Shown: positions 45,971 through 56,643 of the stretch, one piece after another
Position numbering within the stretch: the first letter of the stretch is position 1
Layout: the number at the start of each line of letters is the position of its first letter
NCBI GenBank assembly: GCA_026225395.1
Contig: JAMFSR010000026.1
Coordinates: 124,001 to 188,000 of the forward strand
DNA length: 64,000 nt
From: Granulicella sapmiensis
GTDB lineage: Bacteria > Acidobacteriota > Terriglobia > Terriglobales > Acidobacteriaceae
Direction of reading: 5' to 3'
Notes under the pieces: model-generated
The model's database searches: none
Told to the model about the DNA's origin: nothing
The model's input: the letters and a program-made list of their open reading frames with translations, nothing else
Position numbers and translations under genes: made by a program

Positions 45971-46026
45971 AGGCGAGAGCCGGCGTTGGTGCAAGGAAAC
46001 GCGCGGGCTGTAAGAATAGCTAGATC

Positions 46027-47244
46027 GTGAGATCGAACCGAGCCGTCTTTATTCGCCAATGGGCCCCGTGCGTGGGCATGCTGTTGTTGTCGTTGCTGAG
46101 CTATGCGGATCGCAGCGTGCTGGCGATCCTCAGCCCGACGATTCTTTCTGACCTGCATATGAGCGCGACGCAGTATGGGTATGCGGTGTCGGCGTTCAGC
46201 ATTTGTTACATGGTGGCGAACCCGGTGTGGGGATACTTCATCGACCGCAAGGGTGTGTGGGTGACGATCCTTGTTGCAGTGATCCTGTGGTCGATGGCCT
46301 CCGGTGCGCATGCGTTGATGTATGGGCTGATGGGCATGTGTCTGGCGCGCGGCGTGCTCGGCTTTGGGGAAGGAGCTACGTTTCCTGCAGGGCTTGCGAC
46401 GGTGGCGGAGACCATGCCGCCGGAGCGGCGGTCGTTTGGGTTGGGTCTGGCTTATAGTGGCGGGTCACTGGGAGCGGCGCTGGCCCCGCTGGTGATTACG
46501 CCGATTGCGTTGCACTATGGCTGGCGCGCAACGTTTGTGTTCACCGCGTTGCTTGGGCTGCTGTGGGTGATGTTATGGATCGCGCTGCGTTCGAGCGGGA
46601 TGTATCGGGCGCATGTTGCCGCGGACCGCGTGGTGGATGAAAAGATCGCAGGCCGATGGAACCGCAACCTGTTTGCAACGATTGCGATTTACGGGCTGGG
46701 TGCTGCTCCGTTGGCGTTCGGGCTGTACGCCGCGCCGCTGTATCTTTCGCGCGTGTTGCATGTGAGCCAGCGGTCGCTGGGGCATCTGCTATGGATCCCG
46801 CCGGCTGGTTGGGAGACGGGCTACCTTGTTTGGGGATGGATTGCCGATAGGCGCACGCTGCGCGGCAAAGGCCGTCCGGGTGCTTTGTTCGCGGGCTTCA
46901 GCGTTGCGGGATTCCTGATTGTGCTGGCACCGCTGGCTGCGCGCAGTGTGCATCCCGTGCTGGCCACGATGGTGCTGTTCTATCTGCAGATGTTTATCGC
47001 GGGCGGGTTCGTGGTGTTGTCGCTGTCGGATGGCATGAACGTGCAGCGCAAGGAGAACTCTGGGTTTCTGGCGGGAGCTGCGATCTCAAGCTGGGCTGGT
47101 GTGACTGGCGTGCTGACGCCGGTGCTGGGGCACTTCTTCGATCATCGCGAGTATGCGAAGGGTTTCTGGCTGATCGCGTTTCTGCCGGTGTTGGGAACGC
47201 TGCTTTGGGCAGCGCTGCGTAAGGGCGAGGAAGTTCGCGGTTGA
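46027..47244 (+). CDS. MFS transporter
   Basis: SYADRSVLAILSPTILSDLHMSATQYGYAVSAFSICYMVANPVWGYFIDRKG; RGVLGFGEGATFPAGLATVAETMPPERRSFGLGLAYSGGSLGAAL. Confidence 0.9.
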   Translation: MRSNRAVFIRQWAPCVGMLLLSLLSYADRSVLAILSPTILSDLHMSATQYGYAVSAFSICYMVANPVWGYFIDRKGVWVTILVAVILWSMASGAHALMYGLMGMCLARGVLGFGEGATFPAGLATVAETMPPERRSFGLGLAYSGGSLGAALAPLVITPIALHYGWRATFVFTALLGLLWVMLWIALRSSGMYRAHVAADRVVDEKIAGRWNRNLFATIAIYGLGAAPLAFGLYAAPLYLSRVLHVSQRSLGHLLWIPPAGWETGYLVWGWIADRRTLRGKGRPGALFAGFSVAGFLIVLAPLAARSVHPVLATMVLFYLQMFIAGGFVVLSLSDGMNVQRKENSGFLAGAAISSWAGVTGVLTPVLGHFFDHREYAKGFWLIAFLPVLGTLLWAALRKGEEVRG

Positions 47245-47291
47245 TATACTTCGAGGCACTGTCATTGAGCTTTTGTGAACGAGGAAGCATC

Positions 47292-49220
47292 ATGAATCGA
47301 TCGTCGTATGCCGCTGTTGCTGGTTTGTTATTGGTTTCGAGCGCCGCTTTTGTGAAAGCCCAAACGCCGGTCTCCATGCCGGACGTTCCGTCGAGCTTTA
47401 CCGCACCGCACATCGGCTACGACTATGTGAAGCGCGTGGAGATGATCCCGATGCGCGACGGCGTGAAGCTCTACACGGTGATCGTGATTCCGAAGGGTGC
47501 GACGCATGCGCCGATTCTGTTGACGCGGACGCCATACAACGCAAAGGGACGCGCTTCGCGCAATGACCCTTCGCCGCACATGCTGGACGAGATGCCGCAG
47601 GGCGACGATGCGTTTGTGGGCGCGGGGTATATCCGTGTGTTTCAGGATGTGCGTGGCAAGTATGGATCGGAAGGCCAATACCTGATGACGCCGCCACCGA
47701 TTGGGCCTTTGAATACGAGCGGCATCGACGATACGACCGATGCGTATGACACGATCGACTGGCTGGTCAAGAATGTTCATGAGTCGAACGGCAAGGTGGG
47801 GATGATCGGCTCGTCGTATGAAGGTTTCACGGTGGTGATGGCGTTGATCCATCCGCATCCGGCGCTGAAGGTGGCATGTCCGGAGAGCCCAATGGTCGAC
47901 GGGTGGATGGGTGACGACTGGTTTCACTATGGTGCGTTTCGCGAGGTGAATCTCGACTACTTCGCAGGGCAAACGGCTGTGCATGGCGACGCGAAGGGGA
48001 TCCCGCGTGAAGGATATGACGACTACACGAATTTCTTGAAGAAGGGCTCGGCTGGAGATTTCGCTCGCTATGGTGGGCTGGAACAGCTTCCATACTGGAA
48101 AAAGGTGGAAGAGCATCCGGCGTATGACGCGTTCTGGCAAGGGCAGGCGCTGGACAAGATTATGGCGAATACGCCGCTGACCGTGCCCGTGATGTGGCTG
48201 CAGGGGCTATGGGACCAGGAAGATATGTGGGGCGCCATCCATAGCTATGAGGCCGTAGAACCCCAGGATAAAAACAACGATAAGAACTTTCTCGTGATGG
48301 GACCGTGGCGGCATAGCCAGGTAAACTACGACGCGTACAACCTCGGCCCGCTGAAGTGGGAAGGCGATACGGATGAGCAGTTCCGCCACCAGGTGCTGGT
48401 GCCGTTCTTCAACCAATACCTGCTGGATGGTGCGCCGAGGGCCGACACGCCGCCGGTATTCATCTACAACACGGGCGAGAACCATTGGGACCGTTTCAAG
48501 CAGTGGCCGTTGAGCTGCGATGCGGGTTGTGGCAATACATCGAAACCGCTGTACCTGACGGCTGGCGGCGGCTTGTCATTTGAGGCTCCGAAGGCGGGTG
48601 AAGCCAAGTCCGAACAGTTCGATGAGTATGTGTCGGACCCGGCGAAGCCTGTGCCGTATCGTCCACGGCCTGTTGTGGGTGCGGATCACGATGCGTGGAC
48701 CACATGGCTGGTGACGGATCAGCGGTTTGTCGATGGACGGCCCGATGTGCTGACGTACATGACGGAACCGCTAACGGCACCCCTACGTGTGAGCGGTGCG
48801 CCGATCGTGAATCTAATGGCGTCCACCAGCGGCAGCGATAGCGACTGGGTGGTGAAGCTGATCGATGTGTATCCGGATACGATGCCGGGACAGCCGACGA
48901 TGGGTGGGTATGAGCTGCCGGTTTCGCTCGATATTTTCAGAGGGCGGTATCGCACGAGCTTTGAACATGCGGAGAAGATCGCGGAGGGCAAGCCTCTTGA
49001 GTATAAGTTTGGGCTACCGACGGTGAATCATGTGTTTCTACCTGGGCATCGGGTGATGGTGCAGGTGCAGTCGTCCCTGTTTCCGCTCTATGACCGCAAT
49101 CCGCAGACGTTTGTGCCGAACACCTTTGACGCAAAGCCTGCGGACTATGTGAAGGCAACCCAGAAGGTCTGGCACACGCCGGGCTCTGCGAGCTTCATTA
49201 GTCTGCCCGTGGTGCAGTAG
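47292..49220 (+). CDS. CocE/NonD family hydrolase (S15-like X-Pro peptidase/acylase), secreted
   Basis: VEMIPMRDGVKLYTVIVIPKGATHAPILLTRTPYN, FQDVRGKYGSEGQY, GKVGMIGSSYEGFTVVMAL (Ser), LDIFRGRYRTSFEHAEKIAEGKPLEYKFGLP. Confidence 0.93.
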   Translation: MNRSSYAAVAGLLLVSSAAFVKAQTPVSMPDVPSSFTAPHIGYDYVKRVEMIPMRDGVKLYTVIVIPKGATHAPILLTRTPYNAKGRASRNDPSPHMLDEMPQGDDAFVGAGYIRVFQDVRGKYGSEGQYLMTPPPIGPLNTSGIDDTTDAYDTIDWLVKNVHESNGKVGMIGSSYEGFTVVMALIHPHPALKVACPESPMVDGWMGDDWFHYGAFREVNLDYFAGQTAVHGDAKGIPREGYDDYTNFLKKGSAGDFARYGGLEQLPYWKKVEEHPAYDAFWQGQALDKIMANTPLTVPVMWLQGLWDQEDMWGAIHSYEAVEPQDKNNDKNFLVMGPWRHSQVNYDAYNLGPLKWEGDTDEQFRHQVLVPFFNQYLLDGAPRADTPPVFIYNTGENHWDRFKQWPLSCDAGCGNTSKPLYLTAGGGLSFEAPKAGEAKSEQFDEYVSDPAKPVPYRPRPVVGADHDAWTTWLVTDQRFVDGRPDVLTYMTEPLTAPLRVSGAPIVNLMASTSGSDSDWVVKLIDVYPDTMPGQPTMGGYELPVSLDIFRGRYRTSFEHAEKIAEGKPLEYKFGLPTVNHVFLPGHRVMVQVQSSLFPLYDRNPQTFVPNTFDAKPADYVKATQKVWHTPGSASFISLPVVQ

Positions 49221-49223
49221 CGC

Positions 49224-49994
49224 TTACTGCTCTTTGTAGTTGCGCATGAGGCCGCCGTCCATCACGTAGGTCGAGCCGGTGACGTAGGCGGCGTCGTCTG
49301 AAGCGAGAAAGGCTGCGAGGCCGGCTACTTCTTCAGGCTTGCCGAGGCGACCGAGCGGAATGTTGCGCAGCAGCGGGTCGAGCAGCTTGGGGTCGGCCAT
49401 CAACTTGGTATTGATGGGTGTGGCGATGGCTCCGGGCGCGATGTTGTTGACCGTGATGCCGAGTGGGCCAAGCTCTACCGAGAGATCGCGCATGAGCATG
49501 CGCATGGCGCCTTTGCTGGCGCAGTAGGTGGAGAAGTGCGGGAAGACCATGTCCTCATGCACGGAAGACATGTTGATGATGCGGCCGGGCTTCTTCGCAT
49601 CGCGCAGCTTACGCACGAAGGCCTGAGTGAGGAAGAACGCGCCCTTGAAGTTGACGTCCATGACGGCGTCGAAGTCTTTCTCGGTGACATCCCAGAAGTC
49701 GGCGCCGATCTCGATGCCGGCATTGTTCACAAGGATGTCGCAGGAACCAAGCTGTTGCCATGCCTGCTCGATGAGATTGGTGCAGTCGGCGAGGATGGAG
49801 ACGTCGGCGTGGACCAAGACGGACTTGCCGCCCGCGGCCACGATCTTGTCGACTGTAGCCTGGGCTTCCTCAACGTGGTCGCGATAGTCGACGACACAGT
49901 CCGCGCCTTCCTGAGCGAGGCGCTCGGCGATGGCCTGGCCTATCCCGGAACCTGATCCTGTGACGACAGCGACTTTTCCTTGCAGCCTGGACAT
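49224..49994 (-). CDS. SDR family oxidoreductase
   Basis: KVAVVTGSGSGIGQAIAERLAQEG, ILVNNAGIE, FSTYCASKGAMRML, NNIAPGAIATPI. Confidence 0.93.
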   Translation of the reverse strand: MSRLQGKVAVVTGSGSGIGQAIAERLAQEGADCVVDYRDHVEEAQATVDKIVAAGGKSVLVHADVSILADCTNLIEQAWQQLGSCDILVNNAGIEIGADFWDVTEKDFDAVMDVNFKGAFFLTQAFVRKLRDAKKPGRIINMSSVHEDMVFPHFSTYCASKGAMRMLMRDLSVELGPLGITVNNIAPGAIATPINTKLMADPKLLDPLLRNIPLGRLGKPEEVAGLAAFLASDDAAYVTGSTYVMDGGLMRNYKEQ

Positions 49995-50083
49995 GAGAGT
50001 CTCCCTTAACTTAATAAGCTTAATATCCCTAGGATGCGGGAAGGCGAAGCTGCATCCAACGATATGTCTACTTTTTCATCAAA

Positions 50084-51772
50084 GTGGCAGCTCGGAGATC
50101 TACCTTGAAAACGCTGGGGAAAGTGCTTCGTGGAGCATCATCGTTCTCCCTCATTTTTGGTCTGGTGAGTTGCGGCAATTCGGGAACGGCGGTATCGACA
50201 ACGACACCGGTAACACCCACGCCGCCTACTTCAACATCGACCGGGCCGGATGTAACGACCTATCACTATGACAATGCACGTGATGGATTGAACGCTCAGG
50301 AGACCATCCTGACGCCGTCGACTGTGACTTCGGCAACTTTTGGATTGCTGGGAGCGTATGGGGTCGATGGGAGAGTGGATGCGCAGCCGCTCTATCTGGG
50401 TGGTCTGAAACCTTCCGGTGCGACCAGTGCCGTGAATGTGGTTTATGTGGCGACCGAGCATGACAGCGTCTACGCGCTGAATGTGCCGACAGGCGCGCAG
50501 TTGTGGAAGACCTCTGTGTTGGGGGCCGGAGAAACGACGAGCGACGCTCGCAACTGCACCCAGATCACGCCTGAGATCGGCATTACGGCGACGCCGGTGA
50601 TCGACCGTTCGTATGGGACCAATGGCGCGATTTTCGTTGTGGGCATGAGCAAGGACTCAACAGGCGGCTATCACCAACGCTTGCATGCGCTCGACCTGAC
50701 GACGGGAGCGGAGCTTTCTGGAAGTCCGACGGAGATTGCAGCGACGTATCCGGGTAATGGACCTAACAGCAAGAACGGGACGAATACGTTTGCACCGGGG
50801 CAGTATGCTGAACGCGTCGGCCTGCTGTTGCTGAATGGGACGATCTATATGGCTTGGACGAGTCATTGTGACATACAACCCTATACCGGCTGGGTGATGG
50901 GTTATAGCGAGAGCACGCTGAAGCAGACGACTGTGCTGAATTTGACTCCGAATGGCTCAGAGGGCTCGGTATGGATGGCCGGCTTTGGGCTCGCCGCTGA
51001 CACAACAGGCAATATCTATCTGCTCGATGCCAATGGCACGCTCGATCCGACCTTCAACGCAAGCGGTTTTCCTTCCGGCGGCGACTATGGGAACGCGATG
51101 TTGAAACTAAGCACTGGCAATGGTCTTGCCGTAAGTGATTATTTCGAGGCCGATAACACCATTGCGGAATCCGCCGCGGACATCGACCTGGGGTCTGGAG
51201 GGGCGATGCTGCTGCCCGACGTCGTCGACGGTACCGGCACGACGCGCCATCTGGTTGTCGGTATGGGTAAGGACAGCAATCTATTCGTTGGCGATCGTGA
51301 CAATCTAGGCAAGTTTAACGAAACCACCAAGACAAATGGCAATATCTATCAGGTAATCCCCAATGCCGTGCCGAGTGGAGCGTGGTCTGGGCCGGCTTAC
51401 TTCAACAACACCGTTTACTATGCCGGCGTGGGCGATGTGTTGCGGGCTTTCGCGATCAGTAATGCCAAGTTGAATGTTGTCGCGCCGACGAGTCAGACAG
51501 CGTTTGCTTATCCAGGTGCGACTCCAAGCGTTTCGGCCAACGGCGCGCTGACAGGCATCGTGTGGGTCGTTCAAAGTGCGATCACCGCTCCCGCGGTGCT
51601 ACACGCCTATGATGCCACCAATCTGGGGCATGAACTTTATAACAGCACCCAGGCTCCCAACGGGCGCGATAGTTTCGGGTTGGGCAATAAATTCATCACG
51701 CCAATGATTGCAAATGGCTATGTGTTTGTCGGGACGCCAAATGCTGTCGCCGTTTTCGGGCTACTCAAATAG
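50084..51772 (+). CDS. Lipoprotein, PQQ-/beta-propeller-like repeats
   Basis: Lipobox FGLVSCGN; VVYVATEHDSVYALNVPTGAQLWKTSV, LHALDLTTGAEL. Confidence 0.8.
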   Translation: MAARRSTLKTLGKVLRGASSFSLIFGLVSCGNSGTAVSTTTPVTPTPPTSTSTGPDVTTYHYDNARDGLNAQETILTPSTVTSATFGLLGAYGVDGRVDAQPLYLGGLKPSGATSAVNVVYVATEHDSVYALNVPTGAQLWKTSVLGAGETTSDARNCTQITPEIGITATPVIDRSYGTNGAIFVVGMSKDSTGGYHQRLHALDLTTGAELSGSPTEIAATYPGNGPNSKNGTNTFAPGQYAERVGLLLLNGTIYMAWTSHCDIQPYTGWVMGYSESTLKQTTVLNLTPNGSEGSVWMAGFGLAADTTGNIYLLDANGTLDPTFNASGFPSGGDYGNAMLKLSTGNGLAVSDYFEADNTIAESAADIDLGSGGAMLLPDVVDGTGTTRHLVVGMGKDSNLFVGDRDNLGKFNETTKTNGNIYQVIPNAVPSGAWSGPAYFNNTVYYAGVGDVLRAFAISNAKLNVVAPTSQTAFAYPGATPSVSANGALTGIVWVVQSAITAPAVLHAYDATNLGHELYNSTQAPNGRDSFGLGNKFITPMIANGYVFVGTPNAVAVFGLLK

Positions 51773-51855
51773 CAGGTAAGATCGTTGGCGTAGTTGGCTG
51801 GACCAAAGCAAAGAGGGGAGAAGCGATTCTCTATGCTCTTTGCGCAGGAAGTACA

Positions 51856-52194
51856 TCAGCGCGAGGCTGGCTTCCTCGCAGGCTTCTTGCCCTCTTTTTC
51901 GCGAAGAATGTCCTTGGCGTTTTCGAGTGCTTTTTTACGCTCAGGCGAAAGGTTTTTGCCGCCTCGGTTTTCGTAGAAGCTTAACATCTGCATCGCCTGC
52001 CCAGGGCCTTTGGGCGAGACGCTCTTCTTCGAGAGTCCTGCGGCGATGGCTTTCGCGCTCTTCTTGAAAAGACCTGGGCCGGGCTTGGTGGAGTCGGTTG
52101 TTACTTTGGCCGACCAGCGCTCCGACGGTGGAGTGGTGGATTTTTTGCCGGACTTTGTGGGGTAGGTTTTCTTTGCAGACTTCTTGGTTGCCAT
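51856..52194 (-). CDS. DUF3175-like Lys-rich protein
   Basis: MATKKSAKKTYPTKSGKKSTTPPSERWSAKVTTDS...GPGQAMQMLSFYENRGGKNLSPERKKALENAKDILR. Confidence 0.78.
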   Translation of the reverse strand: MATKKSAKKTYPTKSGKKSTTPPSERWSAKVTTDSTKPGPGLFKKSAKAIAAGLSKKSVSPKGPGQAMQMLSFYENRGGKNLSPERKKALENAKDILREKEGKKPARKPASR

Positions 52195-52227
52195 GGCATG
52201 CCTCCGTTCCAAGGTAGGATGCGAAGC

Positions 52228-52731
<504 letters not shown>

Positions 52732-52742
52732 CTACCGTTCTA

Positions 52743-53402
52743 CTACTTTGCGGGGTAGGTAGGCGCGGGAGTCGATGGCTTTGCGGTTGGTCCGGCAGGA
52801 AGCGGAGCGGGCTTTTCAGGTTCGGCGATTTCTTTTAGATAGGCCACGCTCAGGGTCTTCTTCTGTTCGGCGATGGACAATAACGTTGGGTAAAACTGAA
52901 CGAAGGTGGTATCCACAGCAGCGTGCGCTTCGTGACAGGAGTAGCAGGTCGCCGTGGGCGCGAAGACCTTGGCAGCGCTCGCGCCGGAAGGCAGGTCATA
53001 GAAGAGCCACTTGCCATGGTCTTTGACGTGGACCTCATTGCCCATCACATCGTTGCTCTGGGTATGCCCTCGTTTATTGATCGAGATGGGGCTATCCGCG
53101 GCGCGGTTTTCGAGCATGAAGGTGGTGCCGTCGGGCCACGTGCCCGTCGCGAGGAAGACGCGGTAGGAGGCCGGATTGACGAAGACATTGTTGAACATAT
53201 GGTGCTCTGCATCTTTGGTCGAAGCGTATGACATGTCGATGCCCGAGGTCAGGAAGATCCACTCGCGATAGTTCGTGGGCGCGATTAGCGAGCCATCGGC
53301 AGTATAGGCAGGAGCTTCGGACTTCGGGATGTCGATGGCGCTGTTGCCTGCCAGAAGCGTGGTAAACGCAAGGATGGGCGCTAGAGCGAGCTGCTTGAAC
53401 AT
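52743..53402 (-). CDS. Cytochrome P460-like family protein
   Basis: Signal peptide; NYREWIFLTSGIDMSY, FVNPASYRVFLATGTWPDGTTFMLE; CYSCH heme-binding motif. Confidence 0.82.
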   Translation of the reverse strand: MFKQLALAPILAFTTLLAGNSAIDIPKSEAPAYTADGSLIAPTNYREWIFLTSGIDMSYASTKDAEHHMFNNVFVNPASYRVFLATGTWPDGTTFMLENRAADSPISINKRGHTQSNDVMGNEVHVKDHGKWLFYDLPSGASAAKVFAPTATCYSCHEAHAAVDTTFVQFYPTLLSIAEQKKTLSVAYLKEIAEPEKPAPLPAGPTAKPSTPAPTYPAK

Positions 53403-53469
53403 GAATGTACCTCGGTGTGCAAGGCGATACGTGAAGCTGAAGGGATTGGTTCCAGCTTATAGCAAAGCG

Positions 53470-54084
53470 CTAGTCGAGGTTGGAGCCGGCTTCGTCTTCG
53501 AGTGCTTTGAGGAAGCTTTGCAGTGCGGCGATGCGAGGAGCCGCGAGTTCGCGGGTTGCGTCGAGGCGAATCTGTGTGGGGAACGTGTCGAGCGCGCTCT
53601 GGAGCGAGTTGCGGACGTCGGAGAAGCGGTGGAAGCGGGTGTCGCTGCCGAGCTTGGCGGCGGTGCGGAGGATGCCGATGGCTCCGAGTTGCTCGAGGAT
53701 GTCGGCGTCGTGGAGGAGCGTGGCCTCCAAGGATTGTGGGTTGTCGCGCGGTTGGTGCTCGCGGATGCAGGTGAGGACGGTTTCGATCTTCTCCGGTGGA
53801 AAGCCAAAGGAGGTGAGGAGTTCGGGAGCACGCTCACAGGTGTAGGCGACGTGGTTCCACTGTTTGAGCTGCTCGGGATCCTCGGGGCGGTGGCCGATGA
53901 AGACGCCGAGGTCGTGGAGGAAGGCTGCGGCGTAGACGATGTCGTCGTCGTAGGTCGGGACTGGGGTGGTGTTCGCGGCGATTGCGCGGGTCAGGGCGTA
54001 GAGGCGTGGTTGGTGGCTGTACTTGTGTTCGGGTGAGGCTTCGCGGCGGAGGTACTGCTCGAGTTGGTTCCGGAAGTTGGGCAT
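53470..54084 (-). CDS. HD domain-containing protein
   Basis: YSHQPRLYALTRAIAA, VYAAAFLHDLGVFIGHRP, CIREHQPRDNPQSLEATLLHDADILEQLGAIGI. Confidence 0.88.
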   Translation of the reverse strand: MPNFRNQLEQYLRREASPEHKYSHQPRLYALTRAIAANTTPVPTYDDDIVYAAAFLHDLGVFIGHRPEDPEQLKQWNHVAYTCERAPELLTSFGFPPEKIETVLTCIREHQPRDNPQSLEATLLHDADILEQLGAIGILRTAAKLGSDTRFHRFSDVRNSLQSALDTFPTQIRLDATRELAAPRIAALQSFLKALEDEAGSNLD

Positions 54085-54096
54085 AAGAACGAGTCT

Positions 54097-54132
54097 GTAG
54101 AGGGGTGAGGGTTGGAGGGATGAGGTTTGAGG
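54097..54132. repeat. Imperfect short tandem heptamer repeat (GTAGAGG GGTGAGG gttggagg GATGAGG TTTGAGG)
   Basis: 7-bp periodicity with one 1-nt slip, upstream of HD-domain gene. Confidence 0.55.
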
Positions 54133-54141
54133 GTTCGCGGA

Positions 54142-54453
54142 TCAACGGACCTGTGGTTTGGCTTCTGGGCCGAAGAAGCGCTCGATTTCGGCTGCTAGTT
54201 GCGTCAATGCTGTTGAGCGCTCGGCGCGCTCCTCGTTGAACTGGGCGGCGAAGATCTCAGTGAGTACGGGTATCGTACGATCTGGCGTGAAGTTTCCGGA
54301 CGCCCAGCCAAGGGTCGTTTCATGGAAGTGTTTGGCTTCTGGATCGTACTCATCCGTGGGGCAGCCGTCTGCGATGAGACTTTCGACATCCGCGGTAGCG
54401 AACAATTCCTTCAGAGAGTCGAGGTCGGGTGGTGGGGGCCAGGGTTTGGACAT
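54142..54453 (-). CDS. Hypothetical protein, 103 aa
   Basis: Intact ORF between HD and aguA genes, same strand. Confidence 0.55.
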   Translation of the reverse strand: MSKPWPPPPDLDSLKELFATADVESLIADGCPTDEYDPEAKHFHETTLGWASGNFTPDRTIPVLTEIFAAQFNEERAERSTALTQLAAEIERFFGPEAKPQVR

Positions 54454-54455
54454 GT

Positions 54456-55505
54456 CTACGCGGGCTCCTGTTGGGTCATGCAGTGAAGGGCGCCGAGGCC
54501 CCAGATGAAGTCGGTGCAGTGGATGCCCGTGATGGTGCGGGTGGGGAAGCAGTCGGCGATAGTGTTGAGGGCGATGCGGTCGTTGGGATCGTTGAAGGTG
54601 GGGACCAAGACGAGGTTGTTGGCGATGTAAAAGTTCGCGTAGCTGGCGGGGAGGCGCTGACCTTCGAAGACTACGGGCGCGGGCATAGGGAGCGTCTTGA
54701 TTTCGAACGGGCGTTTCTTGAGGTTGCGGGCTGCGTGGAGGCGTTCGAGGTTTTCGGCTAGTGGAAGGTGGTTTTCGTCGGCGGTGTTGGACTCGACGGC
54801 GGTGAGAATGGTGTTGGGGCCGACGAAGCGGGTGATGTCGTCGACGTGGCCGTGCGTGTCGTCACCGGCGCAGCCGCGGTTGAGCCAGATGACCTTCTCG
54901 ATGCCGAGGTAGTCATGGAAGGCTTGCTCGAGCTGGGCTTTGGAGACGCCGGGGTTGCGCTGCTGGACGTCGGAGAGCAGGCACTCTTCGGTGGTGAGCA
55001 GGATGCCGGCGCCGTTGGTGTCGATGGAGCCGCCTTCGAGCACGAGCTGTTTGCCGTCAACCGCGGGTTCGAAGCTGGGCAGATTGTAGAGCTTTGTGAC
55101 CTGCTGTGGGATCTTGTCATCGTTACGCCAGTTGTCGTACTTGGCCCAGGCGTTGAACTTCCAGTTGGTGATGGCGACGTCGCTTTTTTCGTTCTTCACG
55201 AAAATAGGGCCAGAGTCGCGGAGCCAGACGCGGTCGGTGCGCCAGCAGTGGAAGTGCAGGTGGGCCAGATTGGCGCCCTGGCGGCGGAGCATATTGATGG
55301 CACGCTTCTCGGCGGCCGGGTCGTTGACGAGGATGTGGACGTCTTCTACCTGCGAGAGATGGCGGACGATTTCGCAGTAGACCCAGGGGATGGGCGTGAA
55401 TTTGTTGGGCCAGTCCTCAGGGTTGTGGGGCCAGGCGATCCAGGTCGCGGCGTGGGGCGCCCACTCGGCGGGCATGCGGAAGTTCTGGGCATAGGGCGTG
55501 GTCAT
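54456..55505 (-). CDS. aguA: Agmatine deiminase family protein
   Basis: MPAEWAPHAATWIAWPHNPEDWPNKF, WLRDSGPIFV, LEGGSIDTNGAGILLTTEECLL, GDDTHGHVDDITRFV, GALHCMTQQEPA. Confidence 0.95.
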   Translation of the reverse strand: MTTPYAQNFRMPAEWAPHAATWIAWPHNPEDWPNKFTPIPWVYCEIVRHLSQVEDVHILVNDPAAEKRAINMLRRQGANLAHLHFHCWRTDRVWLRDSGPIFVKNEKSDVAITNWKFNAWAKYDNWRNDDKIPQQVTKLYNLPSFEPAVDGKQLVLEGGSIDTNGAGILLTTEECLLSDVQQRNPGVSKAQLEQAFHDYLGIEKVIWLNRGCAGDDTHGHVDDITRFVGPNTILTAVESNTADENHLPLAENLERLHAARNLKKRPFEIKTLPMPAPVVFEGQRLPASYANFYIANNLVLVPTFNDPNDRIALNTIADCFPTRTITGIHCTDFIWGLGALHCMTQQEPA

Positions 55506-55775
55506 GAGGGTCTTTCTGGCGCCCCCTCCCCCCGGGTACTTTTTGACTCAAAGTCCGGAACGGAAAGGAGATAAGGGTGGACTTGGTGATATACGGGCGC
55601 GTCGTGTTTCCTGAAGCCCGTATACGTCGCTCTTTAAAGTTTAGCGAATCGTGCGGGGATTTGTGCCACGCGCATTGTAGAGATTCGAGACGGGTTAGGG
55701 GGCGAGGGGGCTTGACAGGCTTCGGAGCCGGCTTGCTTCAGCTCATGAAGAAGTAAAAGGGCAGCTTTTCGATGT

Positions 55776-56027
55776 TCACTTTGGCTTGGCCTGGTTCTTG
55801 AGCAGTTTTGAGCACAGATCGATGGTGGGCAAACCGGAGGTCCACGAGCCACCGACCGTGTAACAGAGTTGGCCTGTCTGGGTGTCAAGAGCGAGCGCGC
55901 CCGGAGGAATGTCTTTCGATATTCCGGAGGGGTCGGGAACAAGCGCGAACCGCTGCTGGTCGGCGGATGAAGCCGAAGCGAGGCATCCGGTGAGCAGCAG
56001 GAGGGAGGCAAGCGCGATTAGTTTCAT
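55776..56027 (-). CDS. Small lipoprotein
   Basis: MKLIALASLLLLTGCLASASS lipobox; 83 aa. Confidence 0.65.
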   Translation of the reverse strand: MKLIALASLLLLTGCLASASSADQQRFALVPDPSGISKDIPPGALALDTQTGQLCYTVGGSWTSGLPTIDLCSKLLKNQAKPK

Positions 56028-56049
56028 GCGGCTATGCTAGCAGCCCGAG

Positions 56050-56553
56050 TTACTGCGCGGTGTAGAAGGTGTAGGTGGCTTTGTAGGGGACGCGGATGAC
56101 GTTGTCCTGATGCTGGGCGTCGCAGCCATTGTCTGGGGCGGCGCCGGCCTCGGTGTCGGAGCGGCGGACGTATTTGATGTTGGCGAGCGCGCCCGGGCCG
56201 CCGGTGGAGCGGGCTTCGAGCAAAAGCCAGGGGATGTTGGCGTGGTCGGGCGAGGGCTGGGATTTGAGGGGTTTGCCGACGATGGCGCTGTTGTCGTGCC
56301 AGGTCCACGTAGGACCGACGGTGTGCGTGCCGACGGGCTGGTGGGTGGTGGTGTCGAAGAGGTCGGCCTGCGGCTCCTGGAAGACCCATTGGAAGGTTAC
56401 GGCCGCTGGGCTGGGAAGAGCGCACTTATAAATTTGGACGCCGTGGCCGAGGACGGTGAGTTCGGCGTGGGCAGCGGGCAGCGGCAGCGTGGGATCGGCT
56501 GGGGCGGCGGCCTGAAAGAAGGCGAGAGCGAGGAGTGCGTGGGTGAGGAACAT
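56050..56553 (-). CDS. DUF3455-like secreted protein
   Basis: LTVLGHGVQIYKCALP...FQWVFQEPQADLFD...VGPTWTWHDNSAIVGKPLKSQPSPDHANIPWLLLEARS...DNVIRVPYKATYTFYTAQ; start at Met 56553. Confidence 0.78.
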   Translation of the reverse strand: MFLTHALLALAFFQAAAPADPTLPLPAAHAELTVLGHGVQIYKCALPSPAAVTFQWVFQEPQADLFDTTTHQPVGTHTVGPTWTWHDNSAIVGKPLKSQPSPDHANIPWLLLEARSTGGPGALANIKYVRRSDTEAGAAPDNGCDAQHQDNVIRVPYKATYTFYTAQ

Positions 56554-56643
56554 GATTTCTGTGCCTGGCGTTGGGATGGTGGGGCCTTGTCGATGATACA
56601 TTCAGCACATTCGCGCAGATGATGTACCGCAAAGGAGCTTGCT

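Noticed and set aside
55590-55624. tatacgggc...gcccgtata hairpin upstream of aguA
   Set aside because: 9-bp stem with long loop and no T-tract; position does not distinguish terminator from chance
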